Positions 1 through 8,688 of a stretch of DNA of 14,666 bases are shown here, piece after piece. Origin of the DNA: Brevundimonas sp. (lineage in GTDB: Bacteria > Pseudomonadota > Alphaproteobacteria > Caulobacterales > Caulobacteraceae); the NCBI GenBank assembly GCA_015234495.1, contig JADGMZ010000277.1:1-14666 (forward strand), given 5' to 3'. The translations under genes and the position numbers were made by a program. Each line of letters starts with the position of its first letter. The stretch's first letter is position 1. Below the pieces are notes generated by a model that saw only the letters and a program-made list of their open reading frames with translations, ran no database searches and was not told the DNA's origin.

Positions 1-137
1 CGCGCCTCGTTGAACACGCGTTCATAGTCCCGCTCGAACCGCGTCATTGAGACGACGAAGGCACCGTCCTCGTGGCGGTGAGGGTAAAGAAGGGTCCCTT
101 TCTCGGGGCCGCGCGCAACGAAGGCATGAAGGTTCAT
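1..137 (-). CDS. Unrecognised small protein, N-terminal part only (runs off window)
   Basis: An open frame starts at an ATG at 135-137 and stays open for 45 codons to the left edge, so the C-terminus is missing. The start is MNLHAFVARGPEKGTL, and the sequence continues with a charged, aromatic-rich stretch (FERDYERVF) that reads like genuine soluble protein. No signal peptide or membrane segment is visible. It begins 6 bases after the clpB stop on the same strand. A purine-rich AGGGGG lies just before the start but very close to it (about 2 bases), which suggests translational coupling to clpB. Its third codon positions are less uniformly G/C than in neighbouring genes, with several CTT, GTT and CAT codons. 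I do not recognise the family. It could be a spurious frame, but composition and placement favour a real gene. Confidence 0.55.
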   Translation of the reverse strand, partial: MNLHAFVARGPEKGTLLYPHRHEDGAFVVSMTRFERDYERVFNEA

Positions 138-143
138 CACCCC

Positions 144-2732
<2,589 letters not shown>

Positions 2733-2746
2733 GGCGGGCATCCCCT
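2733..2746 (-). promoter_or_regulatory. Ribosome-binding site that decides the clpB start
   Basis: On the minus strand AGGGGA (2741-2746) is followed by 8 bases and then GTG (2730-2732). This is ideal spacing for the GTG. The alternative ATG (2739-2741) overlaps the last base of the SD. The SD therefore supports the GTG start. Confidence 0.55.
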
Positions 2747-2844
2747 GATGGCGGATCGCGCCGGCGCGCCCTCAAGCGAGCGACGCGCCGTGCGCTTGCC
2801 GATCAGGTGGGTGTGGCCGCGAGGACACGCAAGGCCCCTGCGCC

Positions 2845-5082
2845 TCAGCTGCCGGTGGTCGGGGCGGAGAAGTCGAACTGCGGCTCGGTCCGGCGCTGGC
2901 CGTTGCCGAAGCTCCAGGTCAGGCCGATGTAGGCCGCCCGGCCGCCGAAGGTCACGCTGGTGCGATCGGTGAAGGTCGGCGTGTCGATGTAGGTGACGGC
3001 GCCGTATTCGTCGAAGAGGTCGCGCACCGTGGCCTGGAACGACCAGTCCTTGTTGAGCTTGCGCCGGTAGCCGAAGTTGAACAGGGAGGCCATTTCGCGG
3101 ACGCCCTGGGCCAGCTGCTGGTCGCCCGTCCAGATGCCGGTGACCTGCAGGAAGTCGTTCTGGGTCGGCGACCAGTTGAGGGTCAGTCGGCCCGAGACGC
3201 TCTCGCCCTCGCGGTCGGTGGCGCCGGGCAGGCCGGCGGCGTCGATCTCCTGCCGGAAGGCGTTGACGCTGGCGCTGTAGCGCAGGGTCGGATGCAGGGC
3301 GCCGTTGGCGACCAGCTCCAGCCCTGTGACCGTGCTGGAGCCGAGGTTCTCCGGCCGGGTGACGAAGACGCCGCCGCCGATCGGCGTGGTCACCGGGGTG
3401 AAGGCGTCGGTGGTGTCGCGGTAGTAGAGGGTGGCCTGGTAGAAGGTCTGCTGGATCCGCTTCTGCCACATGACCTCGAAGGAGTCGGTCTCCTGCGGCA
3501 GCAGGTCGGGGTTGCCCGACTGGTAGTTGAAGCTGTCCTGATAGGTCAGGAAGGGGTTCAGCATCTGCGGGGCGGGGCGCTGGATGCGCCGGCTGTAGCT
3601 GCCGCGCAGGCTCTCGCCCTCGCCGATCGCGTACTGCACGTGCATGGTCGGATAGGCGCGGAAATAGTCGTTCGAGGTCTGGATGGCGGTCGTCACCTGG
3701 TCGAGGTCGATGTTGGCCTGCTCCAGACGCAGGCCGAACTGGGCCGACAGGTTCTCGCTGAACGGCTTCTCCCAGGTGACGTAGGCGGCGTGCACCGCCT
3801 GGTCGACGTGGAACTCGTTGGAGACGATCGGGTCCGGGGTCAGGTTGTCGGGGGTCGGGCCGCGGGCGAAGGAGTTGTCGAGCTCAAGATTGAGGCCCTG
3901 CAGCTCGTAGCCGAGACGCAGCCGGCCGCCGTCCGACAGCGGGCGGACATAGGCGCTGGTGACGCCCAGCTGGTTCTGGCGGTTCTGGTTCTCGAGGTCC
4001 TCGTAGAAGACCGGGGCCGGGGGAACCTGCTGGTCGACGATGGTGTCGAGGCCGAAGCTGAAGCGGTTGCGGTCGAAGCGGACCTCGTTGGACCATTCGT
4101 GGCCCTGGTCGCCGAAGCGGCGCAGCACCCGGGCGGTGGCGCCCGAGAACTGTCCCGAGAAGCCGCCGTTGGTGTTGCGCCGGAAGGCCGCGGCGACGCC
4201 GCCGGCGGCGTTGTCCGCCTCGAAGACATCGACGCCGTCGGCGATGTTGTCGACTTCCGTATGGCGCAGCTCGGCGACCAGCTGGGTCTTGTCGTCGAGA
4301 TTGTGCTCGGCCGCGAGGCGCAGGAAGACCGCGTCGGACTCGCCGTCGATGGTCTGGGCCTGGCGCGATTCGAGGAACTGGCCCGAGCCGGCGTCAAACA
4401 GGGTGCGCAGGCGCTCGACCTCCTGCAGGAAGCCGTCGTGACGCACGCCGAGGTCGGCCGTCAGGGTGGTCTTGCCGGCCGCATGGGCGATGTTGCCGCC
4501 GAAATTGTAGCGGCCGTTGTCGCCGACGTTGGCCCGCAACGAGCCCGTCGTGGTGTTGCCGGGCCGGACGGCGTTGGGTTTGGAGATCAGGTTGATGACC
4601 CCGCCGCCGCCCTCGGGGCTGTAGGCGGCCGAGGGGTTGGTCATCACCTCGATGCGGGCGTACTGGCTGGCCGGGATCTGCTGCACCATCTGGCCGCGGC
4701 TCGGGCCGTTGAACTGGGTCGAGGGCCGGCCGTCGATGAGGATGGTGACATTGGCGTCGCCGCGCAGGCTGACATTGCCGTCGGGGTCGACCTCGACCGA
4801 GGGGATGTTGCGCAGGGCCTCGGCCAGGGTGCCGGTCTGGGCCTGGAGGTCGTCGGCGAGGCTGTAGCTGACCGAGTCGATCGAGGTGCGGACATCGGTG
4901 GTCCGGCCCTGGACGACGACGTCCTCGACCTGGGCCTCGTTGTCGGCCTCGTCGGCGGGCGGCGGGGCGTCCCGGGTCGCGGGCGGGTTCTGCGGCGCCG
5001 GCGCGGGGGCGGCCTGGGCGAAGGCGACGCCGGACGAGGCGGCCATCGCCGTGCCGACCAGCAGGAGGAATTTCAAGGACAT
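2845..5082 (-). CDS. TonB-dependent outer-membrane receptor (OMP_b-brl_3-like barrel)
   Basis: This is an outer-membrane transporter of 745 residues that would import a substrate using TonB/ExbBD energy; the substrate cannot be read from the sequence. An Sec signal peptide (1-22, ending VAFA before QAA) is followed by a Pro/Ala-rich linker, a TonB-box-like VEDVVVQG (about 52-59) and a plug domain (about 62-170). The plug shows LRNIPSVEVDPDGNVSLRG, TILIDGRP and GVINLISKP. The remainder is a barrel with repeated aromatic-alternating strands. LNPFLTYQ and SGNPDLLPQETDSFE resemble the PF14905 outer-membrane barrel family rather than siderophore receptors. An in-frame TTG at 5104-5106 would add eight residues, but the ATG at 5080-5082 puts the signal peptide at the N-terminus and is preferred; its SD is weak. 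No exbB, exbD, tonB or sensor gene is adjacent. It is transcribed towards clpB and divergently from the serine hydrolase. Confidence 0.93.
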   Translation of the reverse strand: MSLKFLLLVGTAMAASSGVAFAQAAPAPAPQNPPATRDAPPPADEADNEAQVEDVVVQGRTTDVRTSIDSVSYSLADDLQAQTGTLAEALRNIPSVEVDPDGNVSLRGDANVTILIDGRPSTQFNGPSRGQMVQQIPASQYARIEVMTNPSAAYSPEGGGGVINLISKPNAVRPGNTTTGSLRANVGDNGRYNFGGNIAHAAGKTTLTADLGVRHDGFLQEVERLRTLFDAGSGQFLESRQAQTIDGESDAVFLRLAAEHNLDDKTQLVAELRHTEVDNIADGVDVFEADNAAGGVAAAFRRNTNGGFSGQFSGATARVLRRFGDQGHEWSNEVRFDRNRFSFGLDTIVDQQVPPAPVFYEDLENQNRQNQLGVTSAYVRPLSDGGRLRLGYELQGLNLELDNSFARGPTPDNLTPDPIVSNEFHVDQAVHAAYVTWEKPFSENLSAQFGLRLEQANIDLDQVTTAIQTSNDYFRAYPTMHVQYAIGEGESLRGSYSRRIQRPAPQMLNPFLTYQDSFNYQSGNPDLLPQETDSFEVMWQKRIQQTFYQATLYYRDTTDAFTPVTTPIGGGVFVTRPENLGSSTVTGLELVANGALHPTLRYSASVNAFRQEIDAAGLPGATDREGESVSGRLTLNWSPTQNDFLQVTGIWTGDQQLAQGVREMASLFNFGYRRKLNKDWSFQATVRDLFDEYGAVTYIDTPTFTDRTSVTFGGRAAYIGLTWSFGNGQRRTEPQFDFSAPTTGS

Positions 5083-5285
5083 GTCGACAATCCCGAAGCG
5101 GCGCAAAGCAGGCCGCGTTGATTTTAAGTAGGAGTTAAACCCGCACGACCCGGCTGGGAAGTTACATCTTTTTCATTTCATTACGGTTTTTTCAGAATCG
5201 AGGTTGCGCCAGCTGGGGACGGCCGAGACCGCCGACCAGAGCCGGTTCGGGCGTGAGCGGCATGACGGGCCGGTGAGCAATCGCT

Positions 5286-5305
5286 GAAAAGCGGCGCCGC
5301 CTTTC
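5286..5305. repeat. 20-bp near-perfect palindrome, candidate operator
   Basis: GAAAAGCGGC is followed directly by GCCGCCTTTC, an inverted repeat with a single mismatched pair (5290/5301) and a perfect GCGGCGCCGC core. It lies 3 bases upstream of a -35-like TTGGCG and about 60 bases before the serine hydrolase start. That is where a dimeric regulator could bind. GC-rich DNA makes the core alone unremarkable; the matching GAAA/TTTC arms are what make it notable. Confidence 0.4.
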
Positions 5306-5308
5306 GGC

Positions 5309-5338
5309 TTGGCGGCGGGGCCGCGGGCGGGCTAGCGT
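5309..5338 (+). promoter_or_regulatory. Candidate promoter of the serine hydrolase operon
   Basis: TTGGCG (5309-5314) is followed by 17 bases and then CTAGCG (5332-5337, within GCTAGCGTTC). This resembles the Caulobacter housekeeping pattern TTGAC(G)/GCTANNNC. Transcription would start near 5344, giving a leader of about 20 bases that contains the SD GGGAG (5355-5359). The same CTAGCGTT box lies before the S41 peptidase gene. Assigned by eye only. Confidence 0.38.
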
Positions 5339-5366
5339 TCGCGGCAAGTCCGTCGGGAGCGTCTGA

Positions 5367-6983
5367 ATGTCCATGCAACTCACCCGCCGTGCGGCGCTGG
5401 TCTCATCCGTCGCCGCCGGGGCCGCCCTGCCCTCGCTGTCGCACGCCCAGACCGGGCCGGCGCCCTCGGGCGAGGCCCTCGCCGAAGCCGTGGACGCCTA
5501 TGTGAAGAAGGCCATGGCCGCCTTCCCCGACCAGCCGGCCGTGTCGATCGCCGTGGTCAAGGAGGGGGCGCCGGTGCTGACCCGCGGCTATGGCGTGCGG
5601 GCGCAGGGCGGGGCGCCGATCGACGAGCACACCCATTTCGCCGTCGCCTCGAACACCAAGGCGGTGACGGCGGCGGCGCTGGCCATCCTGGTCGACGAGG
5701 GCAGGGTGAAATGGGACGAGCCGGTGCGGACGTATCTGCCGGACTTCCGCCTGTCGAAGCCCGAGCTGAACGAGATGGTCACGGTGCGCGACCTGCTCAG
5801 CCACCGCATCGGCTTCGGCCTGGGGGCCGGCGACCTGTTGTTCTGGCCCAACAGCGACCGCACCCGGGCCGAGATCATGGCGGCGGTCGAGCACGTGCCG
5901 ATCGAGGACCAGTTCCGCACCGCCTACCACTACTGCAACCTGATGTTCGTGGTCGCCGGCGAGGTGGTGGCCGCGGCCTCGGGCATGGCGTGGGAGGACT
6001 TCGTCCAGACCCGCATCCTCGACCGTCTGGGCATGGCCGAAACCCTGCCGCTGATGACCGCGGCGGACCCGGCGAAGTCGGCCCTGCCGCACGGCCGCAT
6101 CGGACCGCCGCTGCGCTACCAGGGGCCGATGCAGACCATCGGCCAGTCGATCCAGGAGGTGTGGAACTGGTCCTCGGCCGGCGCTGCGGGCGGCTTCGTC
6201 ACCAACCCCGCCGACTGGGCCAGGTGGATCGCCGTGCAGCTGAAGCGCGGCGCCCTGCCGGACGGCTCGCGCCTGTATTCCGAGGCGCGCGGCAACGAGA
6301 TGTGGAAGCCGAACATCATCATCTCCAACTCGGCCGGGCCGACGCCGGACCTGCCGGGCCGCGCCATCGCGGCGACCTACGCCATGGGCTGGCAGGTCAT
6401 GGACTATCGCGGCGAGCGCTTCATCACCCACGGCGGCGGCGCCCCGGGCTTCATCTCGGGGACGGTGCTGATCCCCGGCCGCGACGCCGGCTTCAGCTAT
6501 TTCACCAACGCCGAGGAAGGCTATCTGACCCGCGCGCTGCGCAGCGGCATCGCCGACATCGTCATGGGCAAGACCGGCTTCGACTGGATCGCCGACAGCG
6601 TGCGCCTGCGCGACGAGAGCGACGCCAAGTCGATCAGGGCCGCGGCCGAGATCGACGCCAAACAGGCCGCGGGCGCGCCGCCGTCGCTGCCGCTGACGGC
6701 CTACGCCGGGACCTGGCGCGACCCGTGGTACGGGGACATCGTCATCGCCCCGCGTGACGGCGGCCTGTGGCTGGCCTTCAGCCGCACCCCGTCCCTGCAG
6801 GGGCCGCTGGAGGCCTATGACGGCGACATGCTGCGCACCCGTTTCCCCGACAGGCGCGAGGAGGACGTTTTCGTCAGCTTCAAGCTGGAGAACGGCCGCC
6901 CGGTCTCGGCGACGATGAAGGCGGTCAGCCCGGACGCCGACTTCAGCTACGATTTCCATGACCTGCGGCTGACCCGGATCTGA
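5367..6983 (+). CDS. Exported serine hydrolase, beta-lactamase/class C family (PF00144-like)
   Basis: This 538-residue protein has the penicillin-binding/class C beta-lactamase fold, used by esterases, D-aminopeptidases and muropeptide-trimming enzymes; its substrate is not known. A twin-arginine-like signal (TRRAALVSSVAAGAALPSLSHA, about 6-27) suggests Tat export to the periplasm. The nucleophile motif SNTK is at 95-98, the second-motif tyrosine/asparagine YCN at 189-191, and the third motif is HGGG at 355-358 instead of KTG, as in esterase-type members. Residues about 440-538 form a beta-rich C-terminal domain of the DUF3471 type. The ATG at 5367 has SD GGGAG with 7-base spacing; an ATG two codons later is possible. 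It is the first gene of a unit with the TPR gene, which starts 4 bases after its stop. The HxG motif and size argue against a dedicated antibiotic-resistance enzyme. Confidence 0.93.
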   Translation: MSMQLTRRAALVSSVAAGAALPSLSHAQTGPAPSGEALAEAVDAYVKKAMAAFPDQPAVSIAVVKEGAPVLTRGYGVRAQGGAPIDEHTHFAVASNTKAVTAAALAILVDEGRVKWDEPVRTYLPDFRLSKPELNEMVTVRDLLSHRIGFGLGAGDLLFWPNSDRTRAEIMAAVEHVPIEDQFRTAYHYCNLMFVVAGEVVAAASGMAWEDFVQTRILDRLGMAETLPLMTAADPAKSALPHGRIGPPLRYQGPMQTIGQSIQEVWNWSSAGAAGGFVTNPADWARWIAVQLKRGALPDGSRLYSEARGNEMWKPNIIISNSAGPTPDLPGRAIAATYAMGWQVMDYRGERFITHGGGAPGFISGTVLIPGRDAGFSYFTNAEEGYLTRALRSGIADIVMGKTGFDWIADSVRLRDESDAKSIRAAAEIDAKQAAGAPPSLPLTAYAGTWRDPWYGDIVIAPRDGGLWLAFSRTPSLQGPLEAYDGDMLRTRFPDRREEDVFVSFKLENGRPVSATMKAVSPDADFSYDFHDLRLTRI

Positions 6984-6987
6984 TGCG

Positions 6988-7830
6988 ATGATCGCCCTCG
7001 TTCTCGCCCTCGCCCTGACCGCCGCCCCGCAGGAGATCCCGCCCGTCTGCGAAATCTCGCCGGGCGCGGCGACCGACTGGGCGGCCTGCGCCGCGGCCCT
7101 GCCGGAGGGGTCGCCGCAGCAGCGGCTGGCGCGGCTGAACCAGGCCGCCAACGCCTACCTCGAGCGGGACTACGGCGCCGCCGAGCGGCTCTACGACCTG
7201 GCCGCCGGAGACGCGGCGGTGTCCTCCGACGTCTTCCTGCACGCCTTCCGCGCCGCCACCTTCCAGCAGGTCGGCCGCGAGAAGGAGGCGACCGCCGACG
7301 CGCACATGGCGTGGCTGATGCTGTCGGGCGCCGCGATCCCCGGCGACCTGCGTCCGCCCCAGCCGCCGGTGGCCGAGGAGGACCGGCGCTTCCTGCTGAG
7401 CCTGATCCTGCCGATCCTCAAGAAGGGACGCGACCCGCTGTTCGCCGAGGCCTTCGCCGATTTCCGCGCCCTGCCCGTCAAGGACGCCGACGGCTACGGC
7501 AGCCTGGCCCTGGTGCTGGAACAGCTGGGCGATTTCACCGGCGCCCTGGAGGCCAGCCTGGTGGCGGTCAAGGCCGAGCCGGCCAATCCCGGCTATCTGA
7601 ACAATCATTGCTACATCCTGGTCCGCGCCGGCCGGCCGGCGGAGGGCCTGCCCTACTGCGAGAAGGCGGTTCAGGGCGCGCCGCAGGTCGCCGCCGTCCG
7701 CCACAGCCTGGCCGCGGCCCTGGCCGGCGCCGGCCGCTGCGAAGAGGCCGAGGCCGCCCTGGCCGAGGCCCGCCGGCTGGACGCCGCCACGGTTCTGTAC
7801 CAGCAGCCGATCGCCTGCACGGCCGGGTAG
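6988..7830 (+). CDS. Exported TPR-repeat protein
   Basis: This 280-residue helical-repeat protein begins with a short signal-like segment (MIALVLALALTAAPQE). TPR-like helices appear around 50-75 (NQAANAYLERDYGAAERLYD), and at least three repeats follow at about 170-203, 204-237 and 238-270, showing typical G-D/A-ALEASL, NNHCYILVRAGR and EAEAALAEARRLDA patterns. TPR arrays bind partner proteins; no catalytic motif is visible. Six cysteines remain in the mature form (21, 34, 208, 224, 251, 277), consistent with disulfides in the periplasm. It starts 4 bases after the serine hydrolase stop with little SD of its own, so it is very likely translated from the same mRNA and may act with the hydrolase. 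The partner and role are unknown. Confidence 0.85.
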   Translation: MIALVLALALTAAPQEIPPVCEISPGAATDWAACAAALPEGSPQQRLARLNQAANAYLERDYGAAERLYDLAAGDAAVSSDVFLHAFRAATFQQVGREKEATADAHMAWLMLSGAAIPGDLRPPQPPVAEEDRRFLLSLILPILKKGRDPLFAEAFADFRALPVKDADGYGSLALVLEQLGDFTGALEASLVAVKAEPANPGYLNNHCYILVRAGRPAEGLPYCEKAVQGAPQVAAVRHSLAAALAGAGRCEEAEAALAEARRLDAATVLYQQPIACTAG

Positions 7831-7851
7831 AAACGCCGACCGGGAACCAGG

Positions 7852-7866
7852 AATCGCGGCGCGATT
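7852..7866. repeat. Small hairpin after the TPR gene
   Basis: AATCGC-GGC-GCGATT is a perfect 6-bp inverted repeat with a 3-base loop, 22 bases after the TPR stop. No T-run follows, so it is not a classical terminator. It could help stabilise the mRNA end. Confidence 0.3.
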
Positions 7867-7884
7867 GCAACAGTGTGTCCGGCG

Positions 7885-7940
7885 CGTGACAGCTGACGCA
7901 GAATGTCACGTCAACCCCCTCGACTTGTTCGACATTCTGC
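7885..7940 (+). promoter_or_regulatory. Overlapping inverted repeats in the OMP gene leader
   Basis: Two perfect inverted repeats share a central segment. CGTGACA (7885-7891) pairs with TGTCACG (7904-7910) across 12 bases. GCAGAATGTC (7898-7907) pairs with GACATTCTGC (7931-7940) across 23 bases. Both need 7904-7907, so only one can form at a time in RNA. As DNA, the region also reads as alternating TGAC/GTCA half-sites (7887, 7894, 7905, 7910), which could be an operator. The OMP start is 56 bases downstream of the last arm. Confidence 0.45.
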
Positions 7941-7995
7941 CCATTTTCCGCCCATCGCCTCATCGGGGGGCGTGCTTTCCAAGGTAGCATTTCCC

Positions 7996-8619
7996 ATGAA
8001 GACCACTCTCGTTCTGGCGGCCGTCGCCGCCGGCGCGCTCGCCACGCCCGCCCTCGCCCAGGAACCGTCCTCCAGCTACGTCCAGGTCAATCTGGGCGCG
8101 AGCGTCGCGGGCGACGTCGATCTGGAAGCCAGCGACGGCGGGGCCGCCTTCGCCGGCGAAGCCGACCTCGAGACCGGCACCTTCGGCAGCATCGCCGCCG
8201 GCGCCAGCCTGGGCGGCGGTTGGGTCCTGGAGGGCGAAGCCGTCCTGCTGACCAACGACATCGACACAGCCGCGGCCGACGCCGCCCTGGGCGTGCCGCT
8301 CGACGCCAACCTCGAGTCCTACGCCCTGATGGTCAACGGCGTGTACAATTTCGACGCCGGCTCGTTCCGCCCCTACGTCGGCGCCGGCGCCGGCTTCGGC
8401 AATTCGAAGTACCGCCTGGCCAGCGAGTCGGAAGACGACATGGGTCTGGCCTGGCAGTTGAAGGCCGGCGTGGTGATCCCGGGTTCGCAGAACCTGAGCT
8501 GGGACATCGGCTACCGCTACCTGTCGCTGCCGAGCTTCGACATCAGCGAAGGCGGCGCCTCGGTCGACGCCGACGGCTCGGCCCACATCGTTTCGGTCGG
8601 CGCCCGCATGGCGTTCTGA
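7996..8619 (+). CDS. Small outer-membrane beta-barrel protein (OmpA/Opa-like barrel)
   Basis: This 207-residue protein has a clear Sec signal peptide (cleavage after ALA, residue 21, before QEP). The mature part alternates hydrophobic residues with Gly, Ala and aromatics in strand-length blocks (YVQVNLGASVAG, GSIAAGASLGGGWVLEGEA, YALMVNGVYNF, FRPYVGAGAGFG, SWDIGYRYLSLPSF). It ends in GARMAF; a C-terminal phenylalanine is the typical Bam recognition signal. This fits an eight-stranded OMP_b-brl barrel such as the opacity/Omp25 class; function is probably structural or adhesive. The frame extends upstream to an ATG at 7903, but that adds 31 residues ahead of the signal peptide, so the ATG at 7996 is chosen. 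SD-like AAGG at 7981-7984 is rather distant (11 bases). It has its own structured leader and a strong terminator, so it is probably monocistronic. Confidence 0.92.
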   Translation: MKTTLVLAAVAAGALATPALAQEPSSSYVQVNLGASVAGDVDLEASDGGAAFAGEADLETGTFGSIAAGASLGGGWVLEGEAVLLTNDIDTAAADAALGVPLDANLESYALMVNGVYNFDAGSFRPYVGAGAGFGNSKYRLASESEDDMGLAWQLKAGVVIPGSQNLSWDIGYRYLSLPSFDISEGGASVDADGSAHIVSVGARMAF

Positions 8620-8644
8620 GACCGCCACAGTCTCTGAGTGAAGA

Positions 8645-8675
8645 GGGCTCCGGCGTCCGCGCCGGAGCCCTTTTT
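8645..8675 (+). terminator. Intrinsic terminator after the OMP gene
   Basis: A perfect 11-bp stem, GGGCTCCGGCG (8645-8655) with CGCCGGAGCCC (8660-8670), has a TCCG loop and is followed by TTTTT (8671-8675), 25 bases after the OMP stop. The opposite strand has only a weak T-rich stretch (TCTT), so it mainly serves the plus strand, though it also lies just beyond the converging S41 gene. Confidence 0.93.
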
Positions 8676-8688
8676 CAATTTCGCAGGC

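Larger units (their letters stand above)
5083..5366. other. Divergent intergenic region with an AT-rich island
   Basis: This 284-base gap is the longest in the window without a gene, and no small ORF in it looks convincing. Bases about 5115-5200 are markedly AT-rich against a GC-rich background, with runs such as TCTTTTTCATTTCATT and a minus-strand TAAAAT (5120-5125) about 38 bases before the receptor ATG. This is the likely promoter zone of the receptor gene, but I could not identify a convincing -35. The plus-strand side (about 5286-5359) holds a palindrome, a candidate promoter and the hydrolase SD, listed separately. Confidence 0.6.

Noticed and set aside
2747-2776. Possible sigma-32 heat-shock promoter before clpB (CTTGAG on the minus strand at 2771-2776 with a CGCCATC-like -10)
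   Set aside because: The -10 match is poor, and the start point would fall on the start codon region, upstream of which the SD must be transcribed. The GC background makes chance likely.
3292-5121. 609-codon plus-strand open frame opposite the TonB receptor
   Set aside because: Same compositional artefact, with Gly/Val/Asp/Arg-rich low-complexity translation; the receptor has clear domain motifs.
5367-6983. Beta-lactamase resistance gene
   Set aside because: The third motif is HGGG rather than KTG, the protein is much longer than class C enzymes and has a DUF3471-like extension, so an esterase/peptidase-type role is more likely.
5403-7151. 582-codon minus-strand open frame opposite the serine hydrolase
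   Set aside because: His/Arg/Gly/Val-rich translation with no recognisable domain, against a clear SxxK/YxN/HxG hydrolase on the plus strand.
7843-7866. Possible general-stress (EcfG/SigT) promoter GGAAC-N15-GATT before the OMP gene
   Set aside because: GGAAC is present but the -10 element should read CGTT; GATT is too weak a match to call.
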